Shown: positions 26,670 through 40,610 of the stretch, piece by piece
Position numbering within the stretch: the stretch's first letter is position 1
Layout of the letters: every line of letters starts with the position of its first letter
From: Dioscorea cayenensis subsp. rotundata
Lineage: Eukaryota > Streptophyta > Magnoliopsida > Dioscoreales > Dioscoreaceae
Assembly (NCBI RefSeq): GCF_009730915.1
Contig: NC_052475.1
Span: 31,805,016 to 31,869,015, forward strand
DNA length: 64,000 bases
Direction: 5' to 3'
The notes under the pieces: generated by a model
Database searches by the model: none
Told to the model about the DNA's origin: nothing
What the model saw: the letters and a program-made list of their open reading frames with translations, nothing else
Program-made: the position numbers and the translations under genes

Positions 26670-28446
26670 GCTCTAGGCATAGATCTTTGTTGCCTATGCC
26701 TAGGGCTGGGCCAGAAGATTTCACCCGGACACTTAAAATTAAAATCCTTTTTATTAATAGCATGTTAGCATTTTTTTTTCTCAAAATATTTATATTTCTT
26801 GCATTTTTTGTAAATTCCTTTTCTACCCTTTTTATTAATTTCTTTTTTAATTCCCTTCTTTCTATTTGGGTAGCTTTTATTGAGAATCTCTGCACACTCT
26901 CATATCATCAAGCTTTGCACTTTCTCCGAGAACCCTATCGCTTCTCACGAGCCCTTCTCCTCTCCTCGCCGCCGGGAACCTAAACGGCACCGCCTCCCTC
27001 TCTACACCGCAAGTGCAGGATAATCGCCCGGAGGGTATTGGCTTTGTTGCATTCCATTTGAGGGTGTTGTTTAGCTAAATTTTTTATGCTTGTGATTTAT
27101 AAGAATTATTTGATGTTTTTGTTACTTTAAGGAGATTAGTTGATTTTACTTAACGTAATGTCCTTAACCTGAAGATTTCTTGGTGTTTTTTAATGTATAA
27201 TTTACGTTTTATACGATTTAGAGGCCATTTCTCGGGATTTTCATTGCAAAACTGTTGTTTTTTTTTAATCTGCGTTCTATTCTTTGATGTAATGCTTCTT
27301 TTTTTATCTTTATATTTTGCCTTACTTCATATTATTGATTTTAACCTCAGTCTTGATGCTATTATAATGGAAATGTTTTGCATTTGTTGATATCTTGTCT
27401 TCAAACCATGGAATCTACCTAATTAGTTTCTCATTGATGGCAAGGCGTCATTTTTATTGATCTTGTTTTATTTGAACCATTAAATTGACTTCGATTCTCC
27501 TGTGCTTTATGTGGTGGCTCAGAATTGTAAATGGCTTAATGTGAGGAAGCTATTTGGTATAAGTTTTGTTTTAAAATGTAAAATTGTCAATAAAAAAGAT
27601 TGTATTGGCTATCGAAACTATCGTTCTTTTTTTATTTGTTTGTTTGTCTTTTTATACTTATATATAATTTCTTTTAATTTTTACTGGATCCAGACCCTAA
27701 TTGAAAAGGATGTTTATTATTGTTGTCATCTAGGTAAAATTAAAAAAGTCTCAATTTTATGTGCTTTTCATTTTGTTCTATTTGCTAAAGCTTTGATAAT
27801 CACTTTCAAAAGGGCGGGAAATATTAATTACATGTTTCTGTTCATTTCCTTGTCTGTATCAATGGGACAAAAACAAGTTCATACCATAAATAGGAGAACT
27901 AACTAGTTATTTCAGTACAGGGTGGAGATTGAAGTCCTCATTCTGCAAGGAAACTTGAACCTTTTGTGTACTGAACTTAAAGGTTTGCCTAATATTTATT
28001 GTGCCTCATGTCAAACATAGCATGTAATTTGAAAAAAATTAGGATTCAGGAGAAAACAGTTATTAAGCACCTCAACTTAGCTGCTTTCATTAAGTGATTT
28101 TCAATATGTATATATATATATAGCAGTAACCTTTTATGTGAATTCTTTTCCCTTGTGGAACTGAACTTTTCAGAATCTAGTTCTTTCCAAATAGTTTTCA
28201 GTGTTACCTACAATATCCAGAAAGGTTTGTATCTTTTTTATTTGTGTACAACATTTGCTCAGGAAAGTTTCTGGTTGACAAAACAAAATGTATAGTAGCA
28301 AGTTTTCCTTTTGTTTGTTTCTATTTTGATATCTAATCGTTGCTTGCTTTATGTGATATACCAACGAATACTTTTGTTTAGATTCTTTATTTTGGTTGTA
28401 TTTCTAATTTGACATCATGTAATCACAACTGTTGAACTATGTTCAG
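26670..28446 (+). other. ATCase promoter, leader exon and leader intron
   Basis: A pyrimidine-rich, less AT-rich stretch at about 26880-27034 looks like a leader exon. It is followed by a GT donor (GAGG|GTATTG, 27035) and an acceptor at TTCAG|GG (28446). The intervening 1.4 kb is intron-like and T-rich with no conserved coding. The promoter therefore sits within about 250 bases of the Mutator-like element. Confidence 0.5.
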
Positions 28447-28474
28447 GGCATCCTGGAAGCTAGTTTAGAGGGCC

Positions 28475-28512
28475 ATGCTTCTGCTTTACATTGAATTGTC
28501 TGTTGCATTACA

Positions 28513-28516
<4 letters not shown>
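28475..28516 (+). CDS. Short uORF overlapping the ATCase start codon
   Basis: A 13-residue frame (MLLLYIELSVALQ) starts at 28475 and stops at TGA 28514-28516. This overlaps the presumed main ATG at 28513 as ATGA. It lies downstream of the leader-intron acceptor and so would be in the mature mRNA. A role in limiting or re-initiating translation is inferred; it depends on 28513 being the true start. Confidence 0.35.
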
Positions 28517-30166
<1,650 letters not shown>

Positions 30167-30306
30167 TGGTAACAGTCACTAGTGTTTGAGAATTTTGATA
30201 ATTTCCAGTTATTACTTCCTGATCTTTTGTTATTGTTTCAGAGGAATGTTTCTTCTTTCCAAGTTCAGGAAATGCATTGCCATGAAATTGTGAACCGTGA
30301 ACTGGT

Positions 30307-30362
30307 GATCATTAATCTGAGTTTTATTTGAAATGATCATTAATCTGAGTTTTATTTGAAAT
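30307..30362. repeat. Exact 28-bp tandem duplication in the ATCase 3' flank
   Basis: Copies at 30307-30334 and 30335-30362, beginning GATCATTAATCTGAG, are identical. They lie about 140 bases after the ATCase stop, probably in its 3' UTR. Confidence 0.95.
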
Positions 30363-30644
30363 GTAATCGAAACATGTTGATCAGGTTGTTCAGTTCAATT
30401 CCAAGTCCTGGAAGATGATGAACAATGTAATATCTCCTTGCGTAAAATTTGAAGATATACTTTGCTGGATGCAAAATACAAATAAAAATCAAAACATCAA
30501 CTTATCCTCAATGACTTATGAGGACAAGTGACTTATTTTTCTGCTTAATTGCCCTGCATTGATAGATTGCTGGTTCTTCCAATTATATTTGAAGATACGC
30601 TTTCATGCAATGCTCGTCGGGTTCATTGAGTGAGTGACCTATAT
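30363..30644. other. Convergent 3' flanks of ATCase and Sec14 genes
   Basis: Short tail-to-tail intergenic sequence with no conserved frame. It should contain both 3' UTR ends. Confidence 0.5.
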
Positions 30645-33312
30645 CTATCTCTGCTCCTTTAATGCTGATTTAATCGTTTCGACAATAATAGCTCCGTCAC
30701 TGTCTGCATTGGGCATGCTAAAATGATAGGATCCTTGTTTGGTAGGAACCTTGTAATGATGTATTTGTGATTGCTGCTGCTTAACATAGCTGTAGAGTTG
30801 CTGATGGAAGGGATGGTCCAAGGAAAAACAATCACTAACTCGGGATGAATTGTGGGAAGATCTGGAGTTCTCTCTTCGACAAAAATGGGGAAGCGACGCT
30901 TGATCCATTATCTGTGAAGGATCAACCAGCAAGATGTAAATTTTTACAGAAAAAAGACACGAGCGATAAACCGTGTTTATTCAGTCGAATTAGATTTTTC
31001 ACTACCTTCAATAACTCATCTCCGCCAGAACCTTGCAGTACTTGCACCTTTTTTCGGGTTCTTTCATGCAAAAGTGGCTTTACGGCCTGTAAATGAAAGT
31101 TGCATACATTCTTAGTAATAATATGACCCAATGACTGATTTGAAGAAATCACTTCAAAGCCATTGTTTTTACCTTCCAACAGGCTGAGAACACATAAGGA
31201 GCATTAACTATGTAATATGTTACCGTCTTCTCTGGATAATTTAGATCATCGACAGTGGATATAATAGTCAATAACTGCAAAACATAAACTTCTTCAGTAT
31301 CTAAGTAAAAATCTGACAAAAGAATAAGGTGCAATTTCAAGTAAGTAGTTTTAAGTTAATCGGTGAACCTTTAACTGGCTAAGCGCGCAGAGCTTGAGGC
31401 CAGTCATGTCCAAAATCTTGTAGCAGTTACTGATATGCCGACCGTGCTTTTTGGATGCAGCAGGCTGCAGGTAAACACTTGATATATTTAATGATGAAAT
31501 GGCAAAATTCTCAAGGATGAAAGCCATCCTGAAAAATACTTACAAGGATTACACGGTCACGGTATTCATTGATTTGAATATGTGACTGCAGATAAAAGTT
31601 TACCTGCAACAAAGCAGTTTGTATTAAAAATACGTCGTAACATTGGATACAAAGTTACAAACAATAGTTACAGTATTGTTTCATTTGTTTGTATGCTGAT
31701 GATTTTTTCTCATTTATTTCCAAACTGTGGATATGGTGCTCTTTTTTGTCAAAAGAAAATCCTGATTTTACTTACAGATGCTTTGTCAAATGTGCTCATT
31801 CCAACACCAATTGCAAAGACAGGAAGGCCCTGTAAAAAAGCAAATTCAAGTTTTTAATGTGTTTTTACAAGGCAAGATGAAGCAAATCATTGAATTTGAC
31901 AAGAAAAATTTCAGGCAGGAAAACAAAGAAAGTAACTTACCTCCTTTGTGTATCCAGAAAGTCCAACCAGTTGCGAATCGCGCACAGCTCTGTATAGATC
32001 AACTGGAATGATAGGTTTCTGAAACCAAAAACAAGACAGACAAACAAAAATTCAAGAACAAACAAATGATGAGTTTCTTATTTTCTCTGCTTCTGAAGAA
32101 ACTTGGTTAATTTCAGAGAAGAAATGAAGAACTCACAGACAAAACGCTATCGATATCATTATTTATTCTCCAATTAAGACAATCCAGTAGCTGAAACAAC
32201 CCGATGATGCGAAGGTTAAGAAGACAGAATTCAAGCATCCAATGAAATGGAATTAAAACTCAAAGATTGGTCAAGAATGAGCAGACAAACCATTTTGTGA
32301 GTTTTAGGGACATTCCATTCTCTTGCCTTGAGAAACCGCGACACAGTTTCACTTGGATGTCCTTGATGCATATTCTGCACATGAAGAAAATGAGGAATTT
32401 ATTTTTCATTCAGATGACACTCAGTATTTCTAATAGTAAAAAAAGATGCAATTTGACAGTTAAACATGAATGACAACAAAGACAAAACAAAAGCAGCTTT
32501 GAATTGTTGTCCTGTTGTCATGTTTGCAGAAGAAGTGACATAAAAGACAATAAGAATCAAAATCAACCGCAGATATATAAGAAACCCAAGCAAGATGCCC
32601 ACATGCATGATTAAAGGATGGTAGATCATTGTGGAACTTAAGCAAGATGCCCACTTTTATGAGAATGAATTGAAAGAGAAGCTACACAGGTAAGTAAAGA
32701 CAGCTCTAACTGGCAGAGATTATGCATAACAGATCGAAATTATGAGATTGTTTAGCTTTTGTCGTGAGAAATTGCAGCTCAAAAGGTAGTATTCTTGAGA
32801 AAACATACTTTTTTATGATCAAATCAAATTTTATTTTCAAAACAAACAAAAAAATTATAGGAAAGTTTTGAATTTTATGTTAGAAAAATCAATTGCCACA
32901 TTGACCATTTTTAGGATGAAAATCCCCAATCTCACTGAAACATGGATCCCAACACGCATAAACAAAACACAGACCTAAACCTAAAACAACAACAACAAAA
33001 AAAATATTAAGCAAATCAAGTTCAAAAACAACAGATATTCAAAGAAAAAGAACAAATTCCACCAGCTTTGAGAGTTTATCGAAACTTGTCAAGAGGAAAA
33101 CCAAATGGAAACCAGAACGGTGCAGATCCAAACCTTGAAGGTGGCCTTGAGATGGTCATCCACTGCAAAATCAAGAATCAGAGAACTCTCAGAAAACTTC
33201 AAACAAACTATAAACTCTCAAATCAAATACAAGTAAAACAAACAAAGTTCAGACCTTGCTCCATCAGAGCAATGAGCTGCTTGATGGCTTCCTGCTGCGA
33301 TGCCATGCTCAT
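30645..33312 (-). CDS. Sec14-like CRAL-TRIO phosphatidylinositol transfer protein
   Basis: Eleven exons (minus): 33255-33312, 33134-33162, 32291-32374, 32137-32190, 31941-32018, 31776-31829, 31544-31603, 31369-31464, 31173-31274, 31006-31086, 30645-30911. They give exactly 320 residues with every phase closed and no frame problem. The N-terminal helical region carries RFLKAREWNVPKTHKMLLDC (CRAL-TRIO-N). The CRAL-TRIO lobe follows: GLPVFAIGVGMSTFDKAS, HIQINEYRDRVILPAASKKH, ILDMTGLKLCALSQLK, YYIVNAPYVFSACWKAVKPL and TRKKVQVLQGSGGDELLK. The family exchanges phosphatidylinositol and phosphatidylcholine between membranes. This is the short single-domain type (no GOLD or nodulin tail), and specific ligand and location are not evident. 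The start at 33312 (MSM...) and the second Met at 33306 are both possible. Confidence 0.93.
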
Positions 33313-33529
33313 CCTCCACAGTATCGATCCAAAACTGATTCAAAATTCAATTTTGAAAGCACACTGAAGACCTTTCTCCCTCCGTAGACTTCTTCAGAAC
33401 CAAAGAGAAGAGAAAGAGAAGAGAAAGAGAGAGCGTTGAAGTGTCTGCCATTGCCCATTGGAGGAAGATATGGGAGGGAAAAGTTGGAAAAAAAAAAAAT
33501 TATTAAAAAAGAACTTTTTTTAATGTGAT

Positions 33530-33535
33530 TTTATA
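33530..33535 (-). promoter_or_regulatory. Candidate TATA box of the Sec14-like gene
   Basis: TATAAA on the minus strand within CTATAAAATC, about 220 bases upstream of the ATG. The intervening sequence includes a GA/CT-rich leader (about 33390-33440). Confidence 0.45.
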
Positions 33536-33939
33536 GATATGTCCCTTGAAAATCTTATAATTACATATAAAAGCCTGTGGAAAGACATAAAAGTAAAGAA
33601 AATATTACATTTAGATCCTGACAAATTATGTAATTAGAAAAGTTAGAATTATCCCGTCCCATTGAATGGATAATTTGAATTAGATGCAATTCTATAATCA
33701 ACGGTCTTCTTTGTTCATTGTGTCATGTTTGTCAAATCCTAATGTGAATGTATGATATAAATTTTATGTTAGAATTGATTGATAGTTAACAGAGATAATG
33801 ACTTCTTGGAAGCCACCTTTAGACATTTATAAACTGAATTGAGAGTTTGAATGACATTGGTCATGATCAAATTGGCTTCTATTAAATTTTAAGAGTAATC
33901 GTTATTTATTTACGTGAGTTAAAATAGCTTTAAAATAAC

Positions 33940-34260
33940 TGAGTCGAGAAAAAATTGTTTAAAATGATTAATGATTCTAATTGTCTAAGTAATGAAAGAA
34001 TATAAACAATTAAAAGTAACTATTAGCTAACTGATCTAACAAAGATGAATTAAAAAATGATTAATTAGCTAATAGCTCCAATGATCAAGAAATGAACCAA
34101 TATGAACATGTAAAGAATAAATATGAGCTAGTGGATATAATAAAAATAAATTAAAAGACTATAGCCAACTAATGGCTACAATTGATCAGGTAACGCTAAA
34201 GAATAATTATAACTTAGTGGATTTAAAAAGGATGGATTAGATGGAGCAATATGAACACAT
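33940..34260. repeat. Diverged ~90-100-bp tandem units
   Basis: About three to four units share a pattern of TAGCTA/ACT..TGGAT..TAA, AAAGATGAATTAAA or AAAATAAATTAAA, then AATGGCTACAATTGATCA or AATAGCTCCAATGATCA. Identity between units is moderate. Confidence 0.55.
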
Positions 34261-35303
34261 AAATATTTTTAAAATTTAAAATTGTAAAAAATATACGTTT
34301 AAAATATTTTTAAAATAAATTATATTAAATAGTTCAACTAGTTAAATAGCTAGGGTGTATATGCCTTCTTAATTTTTTTTTAGCCTATATCCGTGGAAAC
34401 TTGTGATTCTTAATTACATTTTTTTTTTTTGCTGAATTGTTTGAATTTTATAATTTAATAATTAATTAAAATATGTAAAATGTGTTTCATATATTCTAGG
34501 TTTGCATTTCTAGATATTTAGCAATATTAGGTTATATATTTAGCTTTTTTTAATTTTATTTTATTTTGTTTTGTTTTACATTTAAGTGCAAACATTTATA
34601 AGATAGATTTATATTTTGAAAATAGATTTTCATGTAGAAGGCAATAACAATGTAAAAAAATAAAAATTTAAAATTTAAAATAAAAAAGTGTTGATGATTA
34701 TAAATGTATTAAAAAATTTTCAGTTTTAGAAGGGCAGAGCCATAATTAAGAACTTTAGGGGGTCTATAAGAAAAAAGTACGTTAATAAAAAATAGCACAC
34801 GTGCATGAGGCGTTTTTGTCTTGGGCGATCAGCTGCAATTTTAAATGCTGTGCAAAGGAGTGTATTATGTGGGCCCTATCATGGTTTTTAACAAATGAGA
34901 CACGTGGCAAGTAATGAATGGGATTACAGGACTGTTATGTTCCATGACTAACCACCTGATCGGGTTCTTTTTCTTGGATGCTGTTAAAGTGGGTTAGATA
35001 AATCCAGAAAGTGACCTAAAAAATGTTAACTTAAGTGGCAAAATTTGTTTTTCATTTACATTTAACACCTTAAATATGTTCAAAAATTCCAAAACGAAAT
35101 CTCTTTCACTGCCAATAATTATTTTCTTTGGGTTTTTATAAATAGTAGGATTTTTTTTTTTAGCCTACTTGAAAACTAGATTTAACATGGATGGATATTG
35201 ATGTTCAAACATCTGCATAACACTTAATAATATATAAAACACTGATAACTGATAGAAGTGGTAGACACATGCATATTATAAATTTTTTTTTTTTAAAAAA
35301 AAA

Positions 35304-35680
35304 GAAGATTGTTGAATATAAATGAGGAACTTTTGTTTTTTTTGATGAATTGTGAACTAGTGATATTTTCCTGAGCATGCACAAATGTGAAGTTATTACT
35401 TCAACATATCTGTGTCTTAAGTTTCAACCTCTTTCAATTTAAAAACAGACAAATACATGTTATAAATATTAAAAAAAATAAGGAAAAAAACAGGTTGTTC
35501 AACATGAATGAGGAACTTTTGTTTTTAACTGAATTGTGAACATACGATGTTTCAGAGGTATGCACAAGTGTGAAGCTACTATTTCAACACACGTGTCATA
35601 AATTCCAACCTTATTTTTCTATAAAAACACAAGTGCAAGTAATTCAATATCAATAAACTAAAAAATGGTTGGCATGAGGA
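35304..35680. repeat. Diverged ~186-bp tandem duplication
   Basis: Two units contain AATGAGGAACTTTTGTTTTT (35321 and 35507), GAATTGTGAAC, GCATGCACAA/GTATGCACAA, GTGAAG.TA.TA.TTCAACA and TTCCAACC/TTTCAACC in the same order. Confidence 0.75.
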
Positions 35681-38596
35681 AATATTATTTTTGAATAATA
35701 ACTTCTATTTATTTATTTATGTAAAAAAAATGTTTAAATGTCTATAAAGAGAAAAAAAAAAAACTGTAACCACAAAAAATATTTTAGTTAATTTATATAA
35801 AATTAAAACAATATCATGATAAACAAATATAGAAAAAGAAGAAAAAGAATGGATGGTGAATACAATAAACCAAGAATACTTTTTGGTGTTAAGTGAACAA
35901 ATGTATAAAAATTGATGTATATAAATAAATATTTAAATAAAATAAAAATATATACTAATTTAGAAGCAAATATATGGCATTCACAAGGAATGGGTGGAAT
36001 AGGATACCTAGTATAAAAAATGGTGACTAAATTGGAAGTGTATAGACCATCCTTTTCTTAATTTGCTTTGTCTTTGTGGACATGAGAAAAAGCTTTGTAC
36101 AAACTCTTTTTTTCTCACACATGGCCTCTCTGCTCAAAGGACTTCTCTTTGACATTAAAATTACTTATATACCCTTATTAATTTTTTAATTATGATTGTG
36201 TTTTTAAAGGACAGGTGACATCGACTTTTCTGATTTTTAATTAATTTATTTAAAAAAATATGATGCGAAGCTTACTTTCGGTCACCTAATTAAAGTCTAA
36301 GTTAATAGGTTTTGAATCAGAGAGTGAAATATAGAAACAAGGATATTTAACACAGTCCATATTTTTTATTATTTTTCAGCATCAATTATGAGTTTTTCTT
36401 GTTTTTAATAATATGCATCCCCCATAGGTAAGAAATATTTTTAAATATGATATATATATATATATATTATCAAATAAAATATTTCACATATTTGTTGATA
36501 CTAATAATCCAAAGTTTTGAAAATGGTTAATAGTAACATTATGATGAAACATGACACTTTTTTTTTTTGGGTTAAAAATCAAATAAATACAAAACCATCC
36601 AAACAAAGTGAGTTAAGTCCTATTTAAGTAAATTGTGACTTAATTATGCACACAACCATAATTCTAAAGGGTACATAGGATAGTAAGAATGATTTCAAAA
36701 ATTAAATAAATAATGAATCACGTAATAAATTGAAAAGTAATTCACTGTCTATTGATCTATTAACACTGAATTATTTATGTTGTTTGTGTCTTATCGAAGA
36801 AAAAGATTGAAATTTCAACTTATATAGAATAAGAGCATATGTGTATTGTGAAATTAACTTTCGATATATTTATGCGCATTCATGATACGTGATTAATCTG
36901 TATTTTCGTAATTAAAAAAAATAAATATAAACATTATATACATATAAAAGCCTTGCCTTTTTATGATGATTTAATAAATAAATTTATTTACAAATTTAAT
37001 TAGTAAAAGGTCAATCAATATATATTCTCTCCTTTTTATCCTCTCCTTTGATGGTGAACATTCTTCAACGAAAACTTCAGGCAGGTTGACGTGTAATCAA
37101 GGTTACACTTTCAAAAAGGAAGGACAATATCTAGTGGCAACCAAAAAATACAAAAGAAAAATATTTGATTCATTTTCATTGTTTTTGAATTTCATTAGTT
37201 TTTTTATTTTAAAAAGTTAGTGGATGTTGGAATATCATTCTCCATAATGCCATGACTAACTAACACATCTTCTTTTATAATAAGAGCACAAAGCTCTATT
37301 TGTTCTAACGCTTAAACTGAAAGGTTTGTTAAGTGAATGATGTTCTCATTCTTTTTAAAGTTTGTTGTTGTTTTTCTTTCTTTTAAGTGTATAGAATTTT
37401 AGTTTATTACCAAATGTTTGAGCTTAATTGTCCAATCAAATAATTAATTACATTTAGAGTTTATTATTTGGTTAAAAAGAATATGGAATTTATTCTTCGG
37501 TGGTGCAAGTGCAAGTGCAAGTCAGCGTGTGAGTGATATCCAACCCAAAGCAAACTCTAAAAATTACTAGGAATTAAATCAAATCAAAATTAATCACTGA
37601 AATAATGGATACAGTTATATATATATATATAAATGATAATTTAATATTCAAAGTATTTTTTTTATTTTATATATTTATTGTTTATCAAACATCACAAAGT
37701 ATGGATATAGATTCTTTGTTGAAGAGACACAAAATGGACACATGGTTTGACAATGGAGAGAGTGAATACTTAAAACTCAAGATGAATTGGAATTCATATA
37801 ATTATCATTCTCATTCTTACAACGATGGAGAATACGCTATTTGATCGTGAAAAATTATATTAATTTTCATTATCTTATAAATCATAAATTAAAAATATAT
37901 ATGTGTATATATAGAGTACCGGTAATCTAAGAATGTCTTTAAATTTAAAATCTAGGGACGTCCCATAGTACGGCTTTGATCATCAAAAACACGTTCTACA
38001 GTGTTGTATAATATTATAAATAGAAAAATATTTACAATATTTATATAAATAAATAACTGTTAGATAATGATCCAACGGTTCAAATTAAACATCTTTAGAA
38101 AATAGTAATCTAAGGACTTACCTAAATTATCTATTATCATATATATATATATATTTAAATTTCCTTACATTTGCCATTAAGTCCCTGTACTTATCATAAA
38201 ATTCTTATTTATGTTGTTGATAAATGATTTTAGCATTTTGTAAGGGTTTACAAATAAAAGATATAATATTCTAAAAGGCAAGGGGGCAAAGTGTAAAAGA
38301 TTAAAAAGTCAGTGTTTTATGGACCACTTTTTCCACGTGGCAAATCATGACCGTTGGCGGCCGTCAATCTTACACGAGGAAAGCGTGTGGTGGGCCCATC
38401 TTTGTGCTGGCCAAACCTAAAAACTTAGGTTACACTTTCTTAATTCACTGGTGCAGTGAACCCAAAAAAATAAATAAATAAATCTATCAATAATAAAAGC
38501 ATCTAATAAAATAAAATTTATGATTAAAATATTTTTACAACGACTGCTTTGAATTGACCATTCCATTAGAAATGATCCTTGCCAAACGCTTTAATC

Positions 38597-38915
38597 GGTT
38601 TAATTTTTTAAATAATCACTAAAGTTTGGTAAAAATACGTTGCTTCACTCGAGTTTGATTTGTTTAACAATCATCGAAATTAATTATTTCAATGCCAATC
38701 ACCCGAATAATTCGACTTCATTAGCGACGTGGACACCGTGAAAAGTCCAATCAACATTTAAAAACGCGTCCACGTCGCCGAACGGGCTGTAATCGTTCGT
38801 GATCGACATTTCGAAATAATTAATAACTTTTAAATGATTATTTGAAAACAAATCAAACTTGAGTGAGCAAACTGTAACTTTACCAAACTTTAGTGATTAT
38901 TCAAAAAATTAAACC
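38597..38915. mobile_element. Mutator-type MITE, 319 bp, ~105-bp TIRs
   Basis: The left arm starts GGTTTAATTTTTT and the right arm read inward starts GGTTTAATTTTTT. The arms stay alignable for about 105 bases (TAATCACTAAAGTTTGGTAA in both). The element is flanked by a perfect 10-bp direct repeat CGCTTTAATC (38587-38596 and 38916-38925); 9 bp if the shared C belongs to the element. The long TIR and 9-10-bp duplication indicate the Mutator superfamily. No coding capacity. The central GC-rich part (CGTCCACGTCGCC...) is single-copy here. Confidence 0.85.
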
Positions 38916-38925
38916 CGCTTTAATC

Positions 38926-40610
38926 TTTTTAAAATCTGTTTTTGGATAATAGCAACCACTTTACAGTGGGTGAGCAAAAGCTCAAGATTTCAACCTTACA
39001 CTGGAGTACTGTTTATTTATTATTACAAACGGATTTAATACGTCTATGCGGAAGGTATTGAATTTCTTCCTTTCATAGTTACACGACACAAAAAATTTAT
39101 TAATTTTATTTGATTTTAAAAAATCGTTTGACTGGCACATAATAGTAATTTCATCATTTCATATGACGTCTGACTATGTTAATAAATTTTTAAGCGATTG
39201 ATAAAACATCGTAACTGGTATATCATCATACATGTCTGTCTCTTAATAGTCAGATTAATGCCTTTGTAAAAAACAAAAAATCGACTTTAGAGATATAAAT
39301 GAAAATATTTAGTAAAATTTTGGTGTTTTCCTTTTTGGTAGCATCATTAACTATTCTATTTTATTATAAATAAAATTATAAGTCTAAAATGGGAGATTAA
39401 GGAGTAATGCTAGTATAAAAAAATACACAATATAATTGGGTTTGCTTGTCAGTATTGTCACACATGTTTTCTATTTTTTTAAAAACTATAATTCTCATAT
39501 TGCAATAATTTGTGATAAACAGTTAAATATATTGAATATGAAGATATATTGAATAACTTTTATATAATAATTATAGTGTAAACAAATAATTTTTTAAATT
39601 TAAAAACATTATTTAACAACTATCATATATTTTATATATTGATTAGAAATTTAGGATTGAAAAGCAGTTAAGTAAAATATTTTAATCCCATATTTTTACT
39701 TTATTATTTTTAAAAATACATGTTTAAACAGATCGTTTATTTACAAAATATATAATAATATTATACAACATATCATATATATGTATATATCATATTTTAT
39801 TTTTAAAAATCATTTAAATACTTGAAATAATATGTTACTTCTTTGATTGTCATATCAATTAAGAAAACATGGTTAGATGCACACTACTCTATAACAAAGG
39901 CAATTTCTGCTTTTATTTTTAGAATTTGTTTTGTATAATAATAATAATAATAATGATAATAATAATAATAATAATAAAGACACCCATTCTCAAATAATGG
40001 AAAAGTATGAGAAGAGATTTATGAAAAAGACTAAAATGGAGCATTCATGAATGAGAAATCATTTATTATCTTAAGCAAATGCATTAGTATGATTCACAGT
40101 TTACATGAAATTCTCATCCACTTGAATAATCCCAAATGCCTTTTGACTGAGTGCTACATTTGATTTCTTTGTTTCCTGATCTGAAGTTTCTATGCATTTC
40201 AGTATAAATGTAATCAAATTCCAATGTTTCAACAAACATGTTTGACAAAATGAATGATATATTGCCAAAGACTAGAAACAAGTCATACTCAAAACATTAA
40301 AGATTCATACATGAAATGATCAACAACAATGTCAAGAATGTACAACAACATTGAGATGTTTCGATCATTGAGTTTTCTATTTTCAAAGTGTCTGCATGAA
40401 TTCAATTTGCAAAACATGGTTAAGTGCTTGTCAAACAAAGAGCAATAATCATCATAAATATGACGAAAACATTTCACCGTGTTCCTCGAATACAAATCTC
40501 AAACCAATATTTCGATTTAAAATCAAGCGAAGAAAAATAAAGCAGGCCGAAAGGATCTAACAATCAGTAAAGAAAACCACTCGCATTCTGCAACTTTCAG
40601 TGAGCAATCA
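38926..40610. other. Downstream flank of the D6PK-like kinase
   Basis: AT-rich intergenic DNA with an (AAT)n run at 39936-39977. The last ~500 bases before 40611 are probably the kinase 3' UTR. No other gene seen. Confidence 0.45.
39936..39977. repeat. (AAT)n microsatellite
   Basis: About 13 AAT units with one interruption (GATAAT). Confidence 0.9.

Larger units (their letters stand above)
33540..38596. other. Gene-poor AT-rich region
   Basis: No conserved gene found in either strand. It holds small diverged tandem repeats (about 33940-34260 and 35304-35680) and two GC-richer islands with CACGTGG motifs (about 34890-34905 and 38330-38345). The open frame at 37605-37844 starts with a microsatellite-encoded stretch and has no recognisable domain. 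Confidence 0.45.

Noticed and set aside
37605-37844. 79-residue frame in the gene-poor region
   Set aside because: Starts in a (TA)n tract, has no recognisable motif, and no splice partners are evident.
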